NCBI RefSeq assembly: GCF_030035675.1
Contig: NC_084487.1
Coordinates: 31,538,474 to 31,602,473, forward strand
Source of the DNA: Rhineura floridana
Taxonomy: Eukaryota > Chordata > Lepidosauria > Squamata > Rhineuridae
Direction: 5' to 3'
Length of the DNA: 64,000 nt
Below, one piece after another: positions 53,850-64,000 of the stretch. Every line of letters begins with the position of its first letter. Position 1 is the first letter of the stretch. The translations under genes and the position numbers were made by a program. The notes below the pieces were generated by a model that was not told the origin of the DNA, ran no database searches, and saw nothing but the letters and a program-made list of their open reading frames with translations.

Positions 53850-54093
53850 ATGGTGGAGCAAGCCGACGACGCGCCGCTCCTCTCCTGGGCCGAGGGCCCG
53901 GCCGTCTCCCTACCGGAGCCGGTCGAACCCGGTGGCTGGGGACGTACTTGTTCCTCTCCGGCATGGGGAAGCGGCGCCAAAGGGGAGCCAGTCGCCGGCC
54001 CCGCGGAGCACCTCCAGGAGCAGCAAAAACCGGAGCAGGTGGAGGAGGATCAGATCGTGGCGGTGTTTGTGGTCACTTTCGACCCCCGCACGG
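53850..54093 (+). CDS. DENND11: DENND11 (LCHN/KIAA1147), first coding exon only
   Basis: DENND11 is a DENN-domain protein, a family that includes Rab exchange factors; its own substrate is poorly defined. The exon codes [20 protein letters not shown], a Pro/Gly-rich linker, and [17 protein letters not shown](G), where the DENN core begins. It ends at donor GTAAGG at 54094, splitting the Gly codon as in human (FDPRSG|N). Human LCHN starts [20 protein letters not shown]. Context GCCATGG fits a Kozak start. An in-frame Met upstream at 53,451 lies in MITE sequence and is rejected. Later exons are beyond the window. Divergent from WEE2, as in human. Confidence 0.94.
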
Positions 54094-55039
54094 GTAAGGA
54101 TTGCTTGCAGCAGCAGCAGCAGCACCGGCGGCGCCGTCCAGGGCAGGGATGCGAACTCCCGCTCCCCTTTCCCTAGAGATGGAGAAAGAGCCCCCGATTC
54201 GTATCTTCCCCCCCTTTGCAGTCCGGGATTGCGTATGATGGTTGGCTTTACAAGTAGCAAGTCCTTAAGAGGATCCCTGGTGCGTTTTTCTCCACCTTTG
54301 GACCCTGTGGGTTTTCGCTCCGTCAGAACCGAGTTTTTCTGGCCATGTGCGGGGGGTCTCCCATTTTCTTAACCGAGTCACTGTAGCTCAGCCGCTTCTG
54401 GGAACATCTGAGGCCACGGTTTCCAGGTGAGTTATACCTTTTCAGGAAGGAAACCAACCAGTACGTGGAGATTTATGGATGTGTCACCTCCTTCCCATTG
54501 CCTTCTGTTATCTAGAGATCGCTGCAATACCAGTAATGGCTTCTCTGTCTAGGAAGGTAATTTGCACCTGTTTGCTTTTCCATTAGGCTTTTCCTAATGA
54601 AAAACTTAATAGTTGTCTCCACCCCATGCCAGTCAGTGTCCTCAATGGCAGCCACCCCAGTGGTGGTAGGGAGACCAGCTGAAGGTAGAGCCAGAGCAAA
54701 TGACAATCAGGACTACTGCTCCTTGCTTATAAGTGAGAAGGCAGGTAGTGGGGACTGGCTGAGGGCAAACTGAGGCTAGTGGGGCAGTGCCCCATTAGCC
54801 TTGATAGAGCAGCCTTCCCTTCTTAAGGCATTTTTTTGCCACGCACAGAAATGCCTTCTTCACATACATCAGTATGGAACATAACTTATGGTTGTCCTTT
54901 TTCTGGTGGAGCTTGTACACGAAAATATCCTGGTGCTGGATGCTCAGAAGCCCCTGTCTGCCTTTAATGGCATGTGAAGCGTTCTCTCCCCCACACATAC
55001 CTGATAGTAAGGCTGCCTTTGCCCCTCAGGTAATTTAAC
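54094..55039. other. DENND11 intron 1, proximal part
   Basis: GC-rich for the first 150 bp, including a (CAG)n run at 54,109-54,122, then ordinary sequence. No repeat recognised. Confidence 0.5.
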
Positions 55040-55260
55040 TTATTTTGTTACTGTATTTATATCCCACCTTCTTTCAAGGAGCCCAAGGTGGCATACATGA
55101 CTCTGCCCCCCCGTCTCAAATTTTATTCTCACAACAACCCTGTGAAGTGAGTTTGCCCACGACAGAGTAACTGGCCTAAGGTCACCCAGTGAGCTTCATG
55201 GCTGGGTGAGGATTTAAACCCAGATCTCCCCACATCCTAGTTCAACGCTCTACCTCCTAC
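55040..55260 (-). repeat. tRNA-derived squamate SINE, minus strand
   Basis: 'atatcccaccttctttcaag', 'ggtcacccagtgagcttcat' and 'aacccagatctccccaca' are the inverse of the copy that follows at 55.41 kb. Confidence 0.7.
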
Positions 55261-55411
55261 TTTAAACAGGCTATGTAAGTGGGAAGGGTTCAGTACACAA
55301 CATATCCAGAAATCACAGTCATCCTGGCATCCTCCAAGAAATGTCTTTATGTTTTGTTATTTATTATTTGGGTTTGAAGATACGAGTTAATTCTGGTATG
55401 AAACATTACAG

Positions 55412-55645
55412 AGCTGGTGTGATGTAGTGGCCAGAGTGTTGGATTAGGACCTGGGAAACCGGGGTTTGAATCCCTACTCACCCATGAAGTTCACTGAGGG
55501 CCAGTCACTACCTCTCAGCCTGACCTACCTCACAGGGTTGTTGTGGGGATTAAATGAGGAGGGAGAAAACCATGTATGCCACCTTGAGCTCCTTGCAGAA
55601 AAGGTGGGATATAAATGCAATAAATAAAATAAATATCATCTGGCT
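55412..55645 (+). repeat. tRNA-derived squamate SINE, complete
   Basis: A box 'tagtggccagagtgttggat', B box 'ggggtttgaatccc', body 'cacagggttgttgtggggat', tail 'gggatataaatgcaataaat'. Best reference copy of the family here. Confidence 0.8.
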
Positions 55646-56118
55646 GGGGGAGAGGGGTCTTAGCTGTTTTTCCTAGGAGAAGTAATGTGACCTTTTCCCA
55701 CAAACTGTAATGAGTTTGAGAAATCTTACTAAAGTGTCTTTTATTGAGAGGAAATGTGTTGGACAAACATGTGTTTTCTTCAAGAGTACAAGGTGCCAAA
55801 CAAGCCGTGCTTGTATTCCTGGCCTCACCTCACTCTGAGCTTCCCCAGTCTGTCCTGTGATGAGCAAGAAAACACATTGCTCTTTCTCCTTGCTTAAACT
55901 TTGCCCACTGATGATGGGCTCCTCCTGGGAGGAAGGGCAGGATATAAATCAAATAAATAATAAATAATCAACAGTGTGAATGGCCTCCAGTGAGATAGGA
56001 CATGAACCTGAACTGTGAAACCCTGGTAGTCTTCCTGTCCCATTTTTCTTCCACCCTAACTTTGGTAACTTGATGTGCTCATGTTAGAGAGGCTTTAAAA
56101 AATCCCTACTGTGTTTTC

Positions 56119-58048
56119 TTTTTTTTTTTTTTTTACAATAATTTTTATTCAAATTTTCATAAAACATACAAAACAAAATCATAAAACATTCAAAGACAAA
56201 AAACAAAACAAAACAAAAATGATTAAACAAAAAAATAAAATGTTGACTTCCCATTTGTCACAGATCAAATCAGTTATAGGTCTACAATATATAACAATCC
56301 TATCTCTTAAATTATATTATAAAATCACTTTCCTCCAGTAGTTATCTTAATTAATCATCAAATCTCATAAACATTACTTTATTCTTTCCACAAAAAGTCA
56401 AAGAGAGGTTTCAATTCTTTAAGAAATATATCAATTTTTCTCCAAATAAACATGTCGATTAATCCATCTCGTTAATAATAATAATAATCTTATTGTCATA
56501 ACCATAGTCCAAATAAACATATCGATTAATCCATCTCATCAAAATCTGTTAGGTCCAATAATTTCAATAGCCATTATTCCATTATCCATATTAATTCCAT
56601 CTTCCATCTTCAATAGTCCTGTTAAGTCCAGTAATTTCAGTGTCCAATCTTCCATTATCAGTATTCCATAATAATCTTGCTGTCATAGCCATAGTCATAT
56701 AATAAGAGTCTGATGGGAATTTCCTCTATCCCAAATATTTTCTTGCCATCAATTCTGAATAAGTTGCTGAAATACTGTTGTAAAGTCATATCTCTGTTCT
56801 TCTTTTTTACAGAATGCACTGGCTCATCTCTTGAGAGTTTTTCCATTGTCACATGGCTGCAGTTAATTCCATAGATTTTCTCTATATCAAGCTCCATCAC
56901 ATCATTCCAGTCCAGAAGATTATCCAAGCCATTGATAACTTTATCTCTAATATCTTCATTAATTTCTTCAGAGATAACGTTAAATTCCAAACAGTAGATT
57001 TTATTTCTAATATCCATAAACTCCAGATCTTTTTCCAATTCCACATTTGTTCCAATCTCCAGGGCTTGTATCTTCCCTTTATTTTTTCTTTTCTCATCTC
57101 TGATCTCATTCTCCTCTCTCACAGGATCCCCTATTTCTTTAAGCTCCTGCGTCATTTTGCTCAGTTCAATTTTCAGCTCCTTACTGCCCTGTCGCAGGGT
57201 TTGTTTCGTTATCTCAATCTCATCCATTATTTTCTGAAACATAATTACTTCCAGATTCTCAGCCACTTTCTTGATTGCCATTTTTAAAACCAACAAAACA
57301 AAACAAAAATAAAGAAGAACCGCTTCTTATTTCAGCAACAATTGGGTTAATATTCCAGGCTTGATGACATCACAGTATAAACAGAACAGCCTGCCTTATC
57401 TCTCTATGTTCAAGAATGCAAAACAAATTTAGTTCCCAGCATCAAAACAGTTAGTGGCGTCGTGAAGAAGCAGATTCGTCAAAATAAAATAGACCAAAAA
57501 GAGAATAGTCCCAGACAATATAATGTTCCTCGGAATAGAAATCCCTCTTCTGTTTATATCTTTAGAATGCACTTCCAGGACAGCTTTTTGCAATAGAAAC
57601 AGAGATAAGCTGTTAATTTCGTGAATAACAGAGAAGAGTTATAGCTCACCCAGAAGTTCTTTAAAGCTGATTCATTTGACAAATCTCTTTTTGCTGCAAC
57701 AATTTAAACCAAGTAAAAAAAAGAATAGAAAGAAGGGTGCTTGCCTGTTAGTCCGTTTTCTCTTTGAAGAAAAGATAAACGTATCGCATTAATCAGATAG
57801 AGCTTGTTCGGAAGTTTGTCCAGCATTGCCGGCTGGACCTTTTCTCATAAATTAATGAAATCCAGTCCTCCCAACAAAAACAGGCTTTTGAGGTTGATCT
57901 CTACGTTTCTCCCTGCCCGGGAGAAATTTCATCAGTCAAAAAAAAAATGTTCTGGCTGATTTATATCTGAATAAGCTGCTTCTGCGGCGGGAGCCCGTCT
58001 CAAAAGCAGGCACAAGCGAAGTCACCCTTCCCGGAAGTCAAAAAAAAA
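56119..58048 (-). mobile_element. HAL1-like non-autonomous L1 element, ends intact
   Basis: About 1.93 kb bounded by a 22-bp perfect target duplication (56097-56118 and 58049-58070, core TCCCTACTGTGTTTTC). On the minus strand: GC-richer 5' UTR (58,048-57,297) starting near GACTTCCGGGAAGGG, ORF1 (57,296-56,658), 3' UTR, AATAAA and a poly(A) tail (plus-strand T run from 56,119). There is no ORF2, endonuclease or RT, and no room for one. This is the HAL1 plan: it must borrow L1 machinery. Antisense to DENND11 in its first intron. Confidence 0.82.
56658..57296 (-). CDS. L1-type ORF1 protein of the HAL1-like element (212 aa)
   Basis: Open from the first Met for 212 codons. Residues about 1-75 are heptad-rich (IMDEIEITKQTLRQGSKELK ...), a coiled coil. 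Residues about 85-190 resemble the L1 ORF1 RNA-recognition and C-terminal domains (IYCLEFNVISEEINEDIRDK, DVMELDIEKIYGIN, VHSVKKKNRDMTLQQYF, RIDGKKIFGIEEIPI). Intact L1 ORF1p is longer, so the end of the C-terminal domain is lost. The role would be RNA binding and trimerisation. Confidence 0.75.
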   Translation of the reverse strand: MLVLKMAIKKVAENLEVIMFQKIMDEIEITKQTLRQGSKELKIELSKMTQELKEIGDPVREENEIRDEKRKNKGKIQALEIGTNVELEKDLEFMDIRNKIYCLEFNVISEEINEDIRDKVINGLDNLLDWNDVMELDIEKIYGINCSHVTMEKLSRDEPVHSVKKKNRDMTLQQYFSNLFRIDGKKIFGIEEIPIRLLLYDYGYDSKIIMEY

Positions 58049-58070
58049 AAAAAATCCCTACTGTGTTTTC

Positions 58071-59080
58071 GAGTATTGACTTTAATGTTTCACACCAGAA
58101 TCAACTTGTGTCCTCAAAAGGTAGTCTTGTTCTAACATCTTGTTCAACAAAGGTAGTCTAATATTTAACAATATTTAAACTCACTAATAAATATATTTCT
58201 TACCATCTCCTGAAATTCCTAGTTGATATGCTTGTTCTTTGTTTTCCTGTTTTAGTTTAAGATCCCTATGGAAATAATGATAAATGCAGGCTGTCTTAGA
58301 TCCATTGAATGAAGGCAGTAGGTCAATGGTTCCCAAACTTTTTTTCCCCACAGACCGCTTGAAAATTGCTGATGGTCTTGGTGTACCACATAATGATTTT
58401 TCTGCCTGTTGTAGCAATTATAACATGCTGTGCTAGGTGCTGTATGTTTTTTAATTGCATTATTGCTTCTTTGATTTCTTATATTATGTATTGCTGCATT
58501 ACAGTTTGCATTCTATAGAATTCAAAGTGTAATACAATATAAAAATAAAAGAAGTAGTAAAAATGCAATTAGAAATCAGTATGAATATTTAATATGGACA
58601 TGCCACAGGACACATGGATGAAGCTCGTGGACCACTGGTGGGTGAAGCTTGTTGACCATGTTTTGCTTTAATAAGCTGTTCACAGCTTTGGGAGCCTGAA
58701 CAACAGCAGCAATAATAAAAGCTTCCAGAACAGGCCTAGGCACTAAACCAATGCACTTTGAGACTTGGTGTGGATAATACACACACATGCACATTAACAT
58801 GGGGTACAATTCTCTGGGAAGTTACCCTGTGCAAGCTCCATTGAAATGAATGGGAATTGCACAAGAGCACAATTGTGCTTTTTCTAGTGAAGTTTTCTGG
58901 TGAAGCTTTTCCAGGTGCTCCGCTTGGTCTGTCTGTCTATCATTCTGCTGCCCTTAATACACACCGATTTTCTCTCTCTCCATCTCCCACAATACTTGAG
59001 TATGGGATCACCCAATGGTGTAGATTTGGGATGGACAGAAAAGGTGTATTTCTTCTTACTATATAGCATCACTTTACAGC
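58071..59080. other. DENND11 intron 1, unassigned
   Basis: AT-rich. 'tcaatggttcccaaacttt' near 58,325 looks like a hAT-type end; otherwise nothing recognised. Confidence 0.4.
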
Positions 59081-59084
59081 CGGG

Positions 59085-59212
59085 GCAGCCAACATGGTGC
59101 CCTTTAGATGTTGCTGGACGACAACTCCCATCACCCTAACCATTGGCCAAGCCGGCCAGGGCTGGTGGAAGTTGAAATCCAACAACATCTAGAGGGCACC
59201 ATGGTTGACTGT
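59085..59212. mobile_element. hAT-type palindromic MITE
   Basis: 'gtgccctttagatgttgctg' and 'aacaacatctagagggcacc' are inverted arms with a short centre. Confidence 0.65.
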
Positions 59213-59261
59213 CGCTACCTTACAAGCATATACTACCACAAGATGCGCTGATGGCCCATTG

Positions 59262-59510
59262 GCTTATTTAGATGGCTTTCAGATAAGATTACACACATTC
59301 ATGGAGGAGGGTGAGTATCAGCCATGATGGCTAAATGGAGCCAGCCTGTTCATTCCACAGAATACCAGTGTCCAAATAACAGGGGAGGGCTGTTGCCTTC
59401 AAGCCCTGCTTGTTGACTTCCCAAAGGCATTTCATTGGCCATTTGTGGGAAAGAATGCTGGACTAGATGGGCCTTTAGTCAGATCCAGCAGGGCATCTCT
59501 TTCCGAGATG
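59262..59510 (+). mobile_element. CR1 3' end fragment
   Basis: 'cagccatgatggctaaatgg' and 'tgctggactagatgggcctt' belong to the same CR1 3' UTR family; diverged. Confidence 0.7.
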
Positions 59511-60524
59511 AAGAAAAGGCTGTCCTTATGCTTTGTATGAATTTTACCCATTAGGGGGGTAGAGGGAGGATATTCCTCTTAAGCAGATATATTAGGAAAC
59601 CTGCTTGGTGTTGCCACCATGGTGCTTATAGAGGCACATTTGCCCCGAAATACCTTTCCTCTCCACCCACTGAAGTTTGGCTCGAAAGAAGCATTCTATT
59701 GTAGCTGATAGAAAAGGCTGTTGGGGTGTGTGCCCACAATAGTTTTTCTGGTTTACATTGGTCCCCAAAGAGAATGGGAGAATGGGTGTTGGAATGGGAG
59801 ATTGGTGGCATTGATAAGCTCCTAAATGCTATCCACCCTGGATGTCCTGCTTTTTAACTGGACACAGATTGTTTGCTGTGACTTGGGTTTTTTTGGGGGG
59901 GGGGAAATACTCTACGCATGCTTAAAGGCACCATCATATATTTCTGGAGCCAGCCTTGCTGTTGCAAATTAACCAGGACTATTAAACCCCAGTTTACCTT
60001 TGTAATGATGGGCAGAATAGAATACAATACTGTACCATTTTCATTGTGATTTTGGCAATGTGAGTATTTTGAGTGTTTGTTACTCCTTGGAGCAGCTCAA
60101 TATTTCCCTTTTCTTCTGTCGGTGCCTTCTACTGTTTGTTCCCCCACTCCACATCCTGTTGCATGAATATGTCAAAAGTTTTTCAACATAGCTGGGCTCC
60201 CACTTGCAACAAGTTCTTTGGAAATATATGTGACCTGTGTGTGTTTTTATTAAATTTGTTTCCTACTTTTCTGCTGGATGATGCTCAGGGCAGCTAACAA
60301 CACTAATGCAATTAATTATAATAAAATACAATAAATCAGTCATGAAACAGACCATTAAAAAACAAGGCAGATTTTAAAAATCAGTTAAAAAAACACAAGT
60401 TAAAACCAATTTCAATATATTCAGAAGTCTGCTTCTGGGCCAAAAGTCTGTTTAAATCAAAATGTATTGTCTAACTTTAAAAAGTTTGCATTATAGCTAT
60501 TTCAAGATGTAATGCCCCCTGCCA
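59511..60524. other. DENND11 intron 1, mostly unassigned
   Basis: 59,630-59,770 is related to the 25.44-kb repeat. 60,245-60,475 is an A-rich repeat tail. No gene seen. Confidence 0.4.
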
Positions 60525-60690
60525 ACTTGGCTTTAAAAGGGGATTAGATAAACTCATGGAGGATAAAGCTATCAATGGCTAAAAGTCACAATGACTATTT
60601 TCTGCTTCTACTGTGAGAGGCAGTATGTTTCTGCCAGTTGCTGAGAATCACGAGAGAGGAAAGCACTGTTGCACTCGGGTCATAAGTGTT
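60525..60690 (+). mobile_element. CR1 3' UTR fragment, plus strand
   Basis: 'ggctttaaaaggggattaga' to 'ttgcactcggg'. It stops exactly where the minus-strand CR1 copy begins. Confidence 0.7.
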
Positions 60691-61489
60691 AACATAAGAG
60701 CCTGCTGGATCAGGCCAGTGGCCCATCTAGTCCAGCATCCTGTTCTCACAGTGGCCAACCAGGTGCCTGGGGGAAGCCCGCAAGCAGGACCCGAGTGCAA
60801 GAACACTCTCCCCTCCTGAGGCTTCCGGCAACTGGTTTTCAGAAGCATGCTGCCTCTGACTAGGGTGGCAGAGCACAGCCATCACGGCTAGTAGCCATTG
60901 ATAACCCCGTCCTCCATGAATTTGTCTAATCTTCTTTTAAAGCCATCCAAGCTGGTGGCCATTACTGCATCTTGTGGGAGCAAATTCCATAGTTTAACTA
61001 TGCACTGAGTAAAGAAGTACTTCCTTTTGTCTGTCCTGAATCTTCCAACATTCAGCTTCTTTGAATGTCCCCGAGTTCTTGTATTATGAGAGAGGGAGAA
61101 GAACTTTTCTCTGTCCACTTTCTCAATGCCATGCATAATTTTATACACTTCTATCATGTCTCCTCTGACCCGCCTTTTCTCTAAACTAAAAAGCCCCAAA
61201 TACTCCAACCTTTCCTCGTAAGGGAGTCGCTCCATCCCCTTGATCATTCTGGTTGCCCTCTTCTGAACCTTTTCCAACTCTATAATATCCTTTTTAAGAT
61301 GAGGCGACCAGAACTGTACACAGTATTCCAAATGCGGCCGCACCATAGATTTATACAACGGCATTATGATATCGGCTGTTTTATTTTCAATACCTTTCCT
61401 AATTATCGCTAGCATGGAATTTGCCTTTTTCACAGCTGCCGCACACTGGGTCGACATTTTCATCGTGCTGTCCACTACAACCCCGAGGT

Positions 61490-62974
61490 TGCAGCTCTAT
61501 ACCATAATACCTCGATTCGGGTTCGATGTAATCCCCAAGGCCATCTTTCTCATGCGATACATTCTACACAAGGAGTCAGGCAAGGTTGTGTACTGGCTCC
61601 CATGTTGTTTAACTTATATCTGGCCGATCTTCCCTCAGCCTTGGATGGCATTCAATCTCACTCCCCCAAATTAGGTGACGACAAAGTGCATATCCTGCTT
61701 TACGCGGATGACACAGTTCTACTATCACGAACCCAGCTGGGTCTGAAAAGGCTACTCTCTGGCTTTGCAGCCTATTGTAATGATAACATCTTAACCATTA
61801 ACCATGCTAAGTCCAAGGAGATAGTGTTCTCCAAGAGGAAGGTAAGATTCCCTTGGTATTTAGGCTCCACTAGAATTGAGCAGGTAAACTCCTATAAATA
61901 CCTTGGGATCTGGTTTCAAGTCAGGCTGTTGGACCTCTCAGGTTGATTACATAAAAGCTAAAGCGAGTAAAAATCTAGGAGCCATAACTCGCTTTTATCT
62001 TACCAATGGAGGAAAATATGTTCCGGCAGCCATACGTATAATTCGAGCTAAAATTATCCCGTCATTGTTATATGGGGCCCCAATTTGGATTCCATACCAC
62101 AAAGGGTGCTTGGATGGCATCCTTTATCCTTTCTTAAGAACTATCTTTGGTGTCCCCAGATGTGTTTCTGGGGCTACACTTTTGCTGGAAGCAGGTTTAA
62201 ACTCTCTTCACTGTTTATCTTGGTTATATACCATTTATCTCTGGCTCCGCTGTTCTTCCATACTCTCCCCTGAATCCTATGCTAGGCGAGCCTTAAATCC
62301 TCTTTTTAACGTAGCATGGCCCAAATTGGTCATGGAAAAAGTGTCAGCTGGTCTCTCTCCTTTAGAACTATTAAACATGGAATTTACAGCGGCCAAAGCT
62401 CTGGTAAAACGCAGATTAACAGATATTGACAATCAAGAGCTACTGGCCAAGGCATCTGGCCCTTGTTCTCCTCGGGTGCTGGGCCTGAGTGTTTTACCTC
62501 ATGCTGATGGGATGCGTTACTTATATTGGCTTACCGTCCCTAAATACAGGAGGGCTTTTACTTTGGCTCGCTTTGATGCCCTCCCGTCAAGACTTCTCGA
62601 GGGTAGGTTTGATAAGACCCCAAGAAACCTTAGGTATTGTCCATGTAACGTACACGAGATTGAGACCGTCTCGCATGTCCTATTCTACTGTAATTTTTAT
62701 GATTGTCTCAGAAATAATCTTTTATCCCCAATTCTTTTATCCTTTCCAGGCCGGCCTAAAAATACACTTTTAACTTTTCTTCTTCAGGGCTCAGATGAAT
62801 CTGTTACCTTATGTGTAGGCAAATTTTTAAATCAGGCCATGCAGATAAGGAAGAACTTGGTTAAGCTTAAGTCCTGATTTTATGTATTGTTGCTGTTACG
62901 TTTTATTTGAATGTGTTTTATTCGCTTGATTGCGGAGGTCTATGGACTATGCAATAAAGAAATTGATTGATTGA
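61490..62974 (+). mobile_element. I/Jockey-type LINE (Vingi-like), 5'-truncated, nested in CR1
   Basis: 1,485 bp with a 14-bp target duplication, tacaacccCgaggt at 61476-61489 and tacaacccTgaggt at 62975-62988. It codes the end of an RT (MLFNLYLADLP, YADDTVLLSRT, VNSYKYLGIWF) and a long C-terminal region ending in a Cys/His motif (CPCNVHEIETVSHVLFYC). Stop is TGA at 62,875. One frameshift lies near 61,905-61,925. The 3' end has AATAAA and an (ATTG)n tail. Vingi is the likeliest clade, not certain. Confidence 0.75.
61903..62877 (+). pseudogene. C-terminal part of the nested LINE's ORF2
   Basis: About 310 codons open from the frameshift to TGA. Contains KASKNLGAITRFYLTNGG, LLYGAPIWIPYHKG, RRAFTLARFDALPSRLLEGR and the CCHC-like zinc motif. 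This thumb/C-terminal region is usual in I-clade LINEs; the AP-endonuclease and most of the RT are absent through 5' truncation. Confidence 0.7.
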
Positions 62975-63876
62975 TACAACCCTGAGGTCTCTCTCCTGGT
63001 CGGTCACCAGTTCAGACCCCATGAGCGTATATGTGAAATTCAGATTTTTTGCTCCAATATGCATAATTTTACACTTGTTTATATTGAATTGCATTTGCCA
63101 TTTTTCCGCCCATTCACTCAGTTTGGAGAGGTCTTTTTGGAGCTCTTCGCAATCCCTTTTTGTTTTAACAACCCTGAACAATTTAGTGTCGTCAGCAAAC
63201 TTGGCCACTTCACTGCTCACTCCTAATTCTAGGTCATTAATGAACAAGTTGAAAAGTACAGGTCCCAATACCGATCCTTGAGGGACTCCACTTTCTACAG
63301 CCCTCCATTGGGAGAACTGTCCGTTTATTCCTACTCTCTGCTTTCTGCTTCTTAACCAATCCCTTATCCACAAGAGGACCTCTCCTCTTATTCCATGACT
63401 GCTAAGCTTCCTCAGAAGTCTTTGGTGAGGTACCTTGTCAAACGCTTTTTGAAAGTCTAAGTACACTATGTCCACTGGATCACCTCTATCTATATGCTTG
63501 TTGACACTCTCAAAGAATTCTAATAGGTTACTGAGACAGGACTTTCCCTTGCAGAAGCCATGCTGGCTCTGCTTCAGCAGGCTTGTTCTTCTATGTGCTT
63601 AGTTAATCTAGCTTTAATAATACTTTCTACCAGTTTTCCAGGGACAGAAGTTAAGCTAACTGGCCTGTAATTTCCGGGATCCCCTCTGGATCCCTTTTTG
63701 AAGATTGGCGTTACATTTGCCACTTTCCAGTCCTCAGGCACAGAGGAGGACCCGAGGGACAAGTTACATATTTTAGTTAGCAGATCAGCAATTTCACATT
63801 TGAGTTCTTTGAGAACTCTCAGGTGGATGCCATCCGGGCCTGGTGATTTGTCAGTTTTTATATTGTCCATTAAGCC

Positions 63877-64000
63877 TAGTTGGAATATATGGGGTTCAAC
63901 TCCAACTTGTGGGTTGAGGGTGCATGGGGCTAAAGGCGTAGCTAGAGAGGAGACCTCTTGGTTGCTAGGCTATACCTGTCCTTTGATCTCCTGCTGTCTC
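63877..64000. other. Flank beyond the CR1 copy
   Basis: Unassigned sequence to the window edge. Confidence 0.4.

Larger units (their letters stand above)
60695..63876 (-). mobile_element. CR1 LINE, second copy, interrupted by another LINE
   Basis: Two blocks, 60,695-61,489 and 62,975-63,876, align with the 13.4-15.1 kb part of the first CR1 copy with few differences. Together they cover the RT (PGPDGIHLRVL, YLDFQKAFDKVPH, FADDTKLF), the C-terminal domain and the 3' UTR. It is 5'-truncated at about 63,876. Confidence 0.9.

Overview
The window is nuclear DNA of a squamate reptile, most likely a lizard. The host genes have vertebrate exon structures. The repeats are the squamate mixture: CR1 and L2 LINEs, Bov-B/Sauria-type SINE tails with (ACA)n ends, a 5S-Sauria SINE chimera, an I/Vingi-like LINE, an L1-type element, Ty3/Gypsy and DIRS-like fossils, and many palindromic hAT-type MITEs. 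I cannot name the species.

Three host genes lie in the order seen around human 7q34. SSBP1 (mitochondrial single-strand DNA-binding protein) is on the minus strand. Its putative promoter is near 19.9-20.15 kb, coding exons run from 11,600 down to 4,350, and the last coding exon is outside the window. WEE2 (oocyte CDK1-inhibitory Tyr15 kinase) is complete on the minus strand: 11 coding exons from 49,573 to 25,238, 572 codons plus stop. DENND11 (LCHN/KIAA1147) is on the plus strand, with only its first coding exon (53,850-54,093) present. DENND11 and WEE2 are head to head; WEE2 and SSBP1 are in tandem. Exon joins were read by hand from AG/GT sites and keep frame throughout.

Region by region: 1-4.33 kb is a Ty3/Gypsy fossil inserted just inside the SSBP1 exon 6 donor. 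4.35-20.15 kb is SSBP1, with L2, hAT and TIR elements and a nearly full-length CR1 (13.4-16.96 kb). 20.2-25.2 kb is intergenic, with Bov-B-like and DIRS-like remains, an L2 split by a MITE, and a 264-bp near-perfect hairpin. 25.2-49.6 kb is WEE2, its introns filled with L2, CR1, tRNA-derived SINEs and hAT MITEs. 49.6-53.85 kb is the divergent intergenic space, with a 5S-Sauria SINE and a stack of short palindromic repeats against the DENND11 CpG-rich promoter. 54.1-64 kb is DENND11 intron 1, with a HAL1-like element (L1 ORF1, no ORF2, 22-bp target duplication) and a second CR1 copy interrupted by an I/Vingi-like LINE with a 14-bp target duplication.

The genes do not form an operon. SSBP1 serves mtDNA replication and WEE2 meiotic arrest; their adjacency is conserved vertebrate synteny. 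The most useful observations are the Gypsy/splice-donor juxtaposition, the HAL1-like element, the long hairpin, the datable nested insertions and an unexplained GC-rich module at 27.6-28.37 kb. I found no bacterial-type system, CRISPR array or functional RNA gene.
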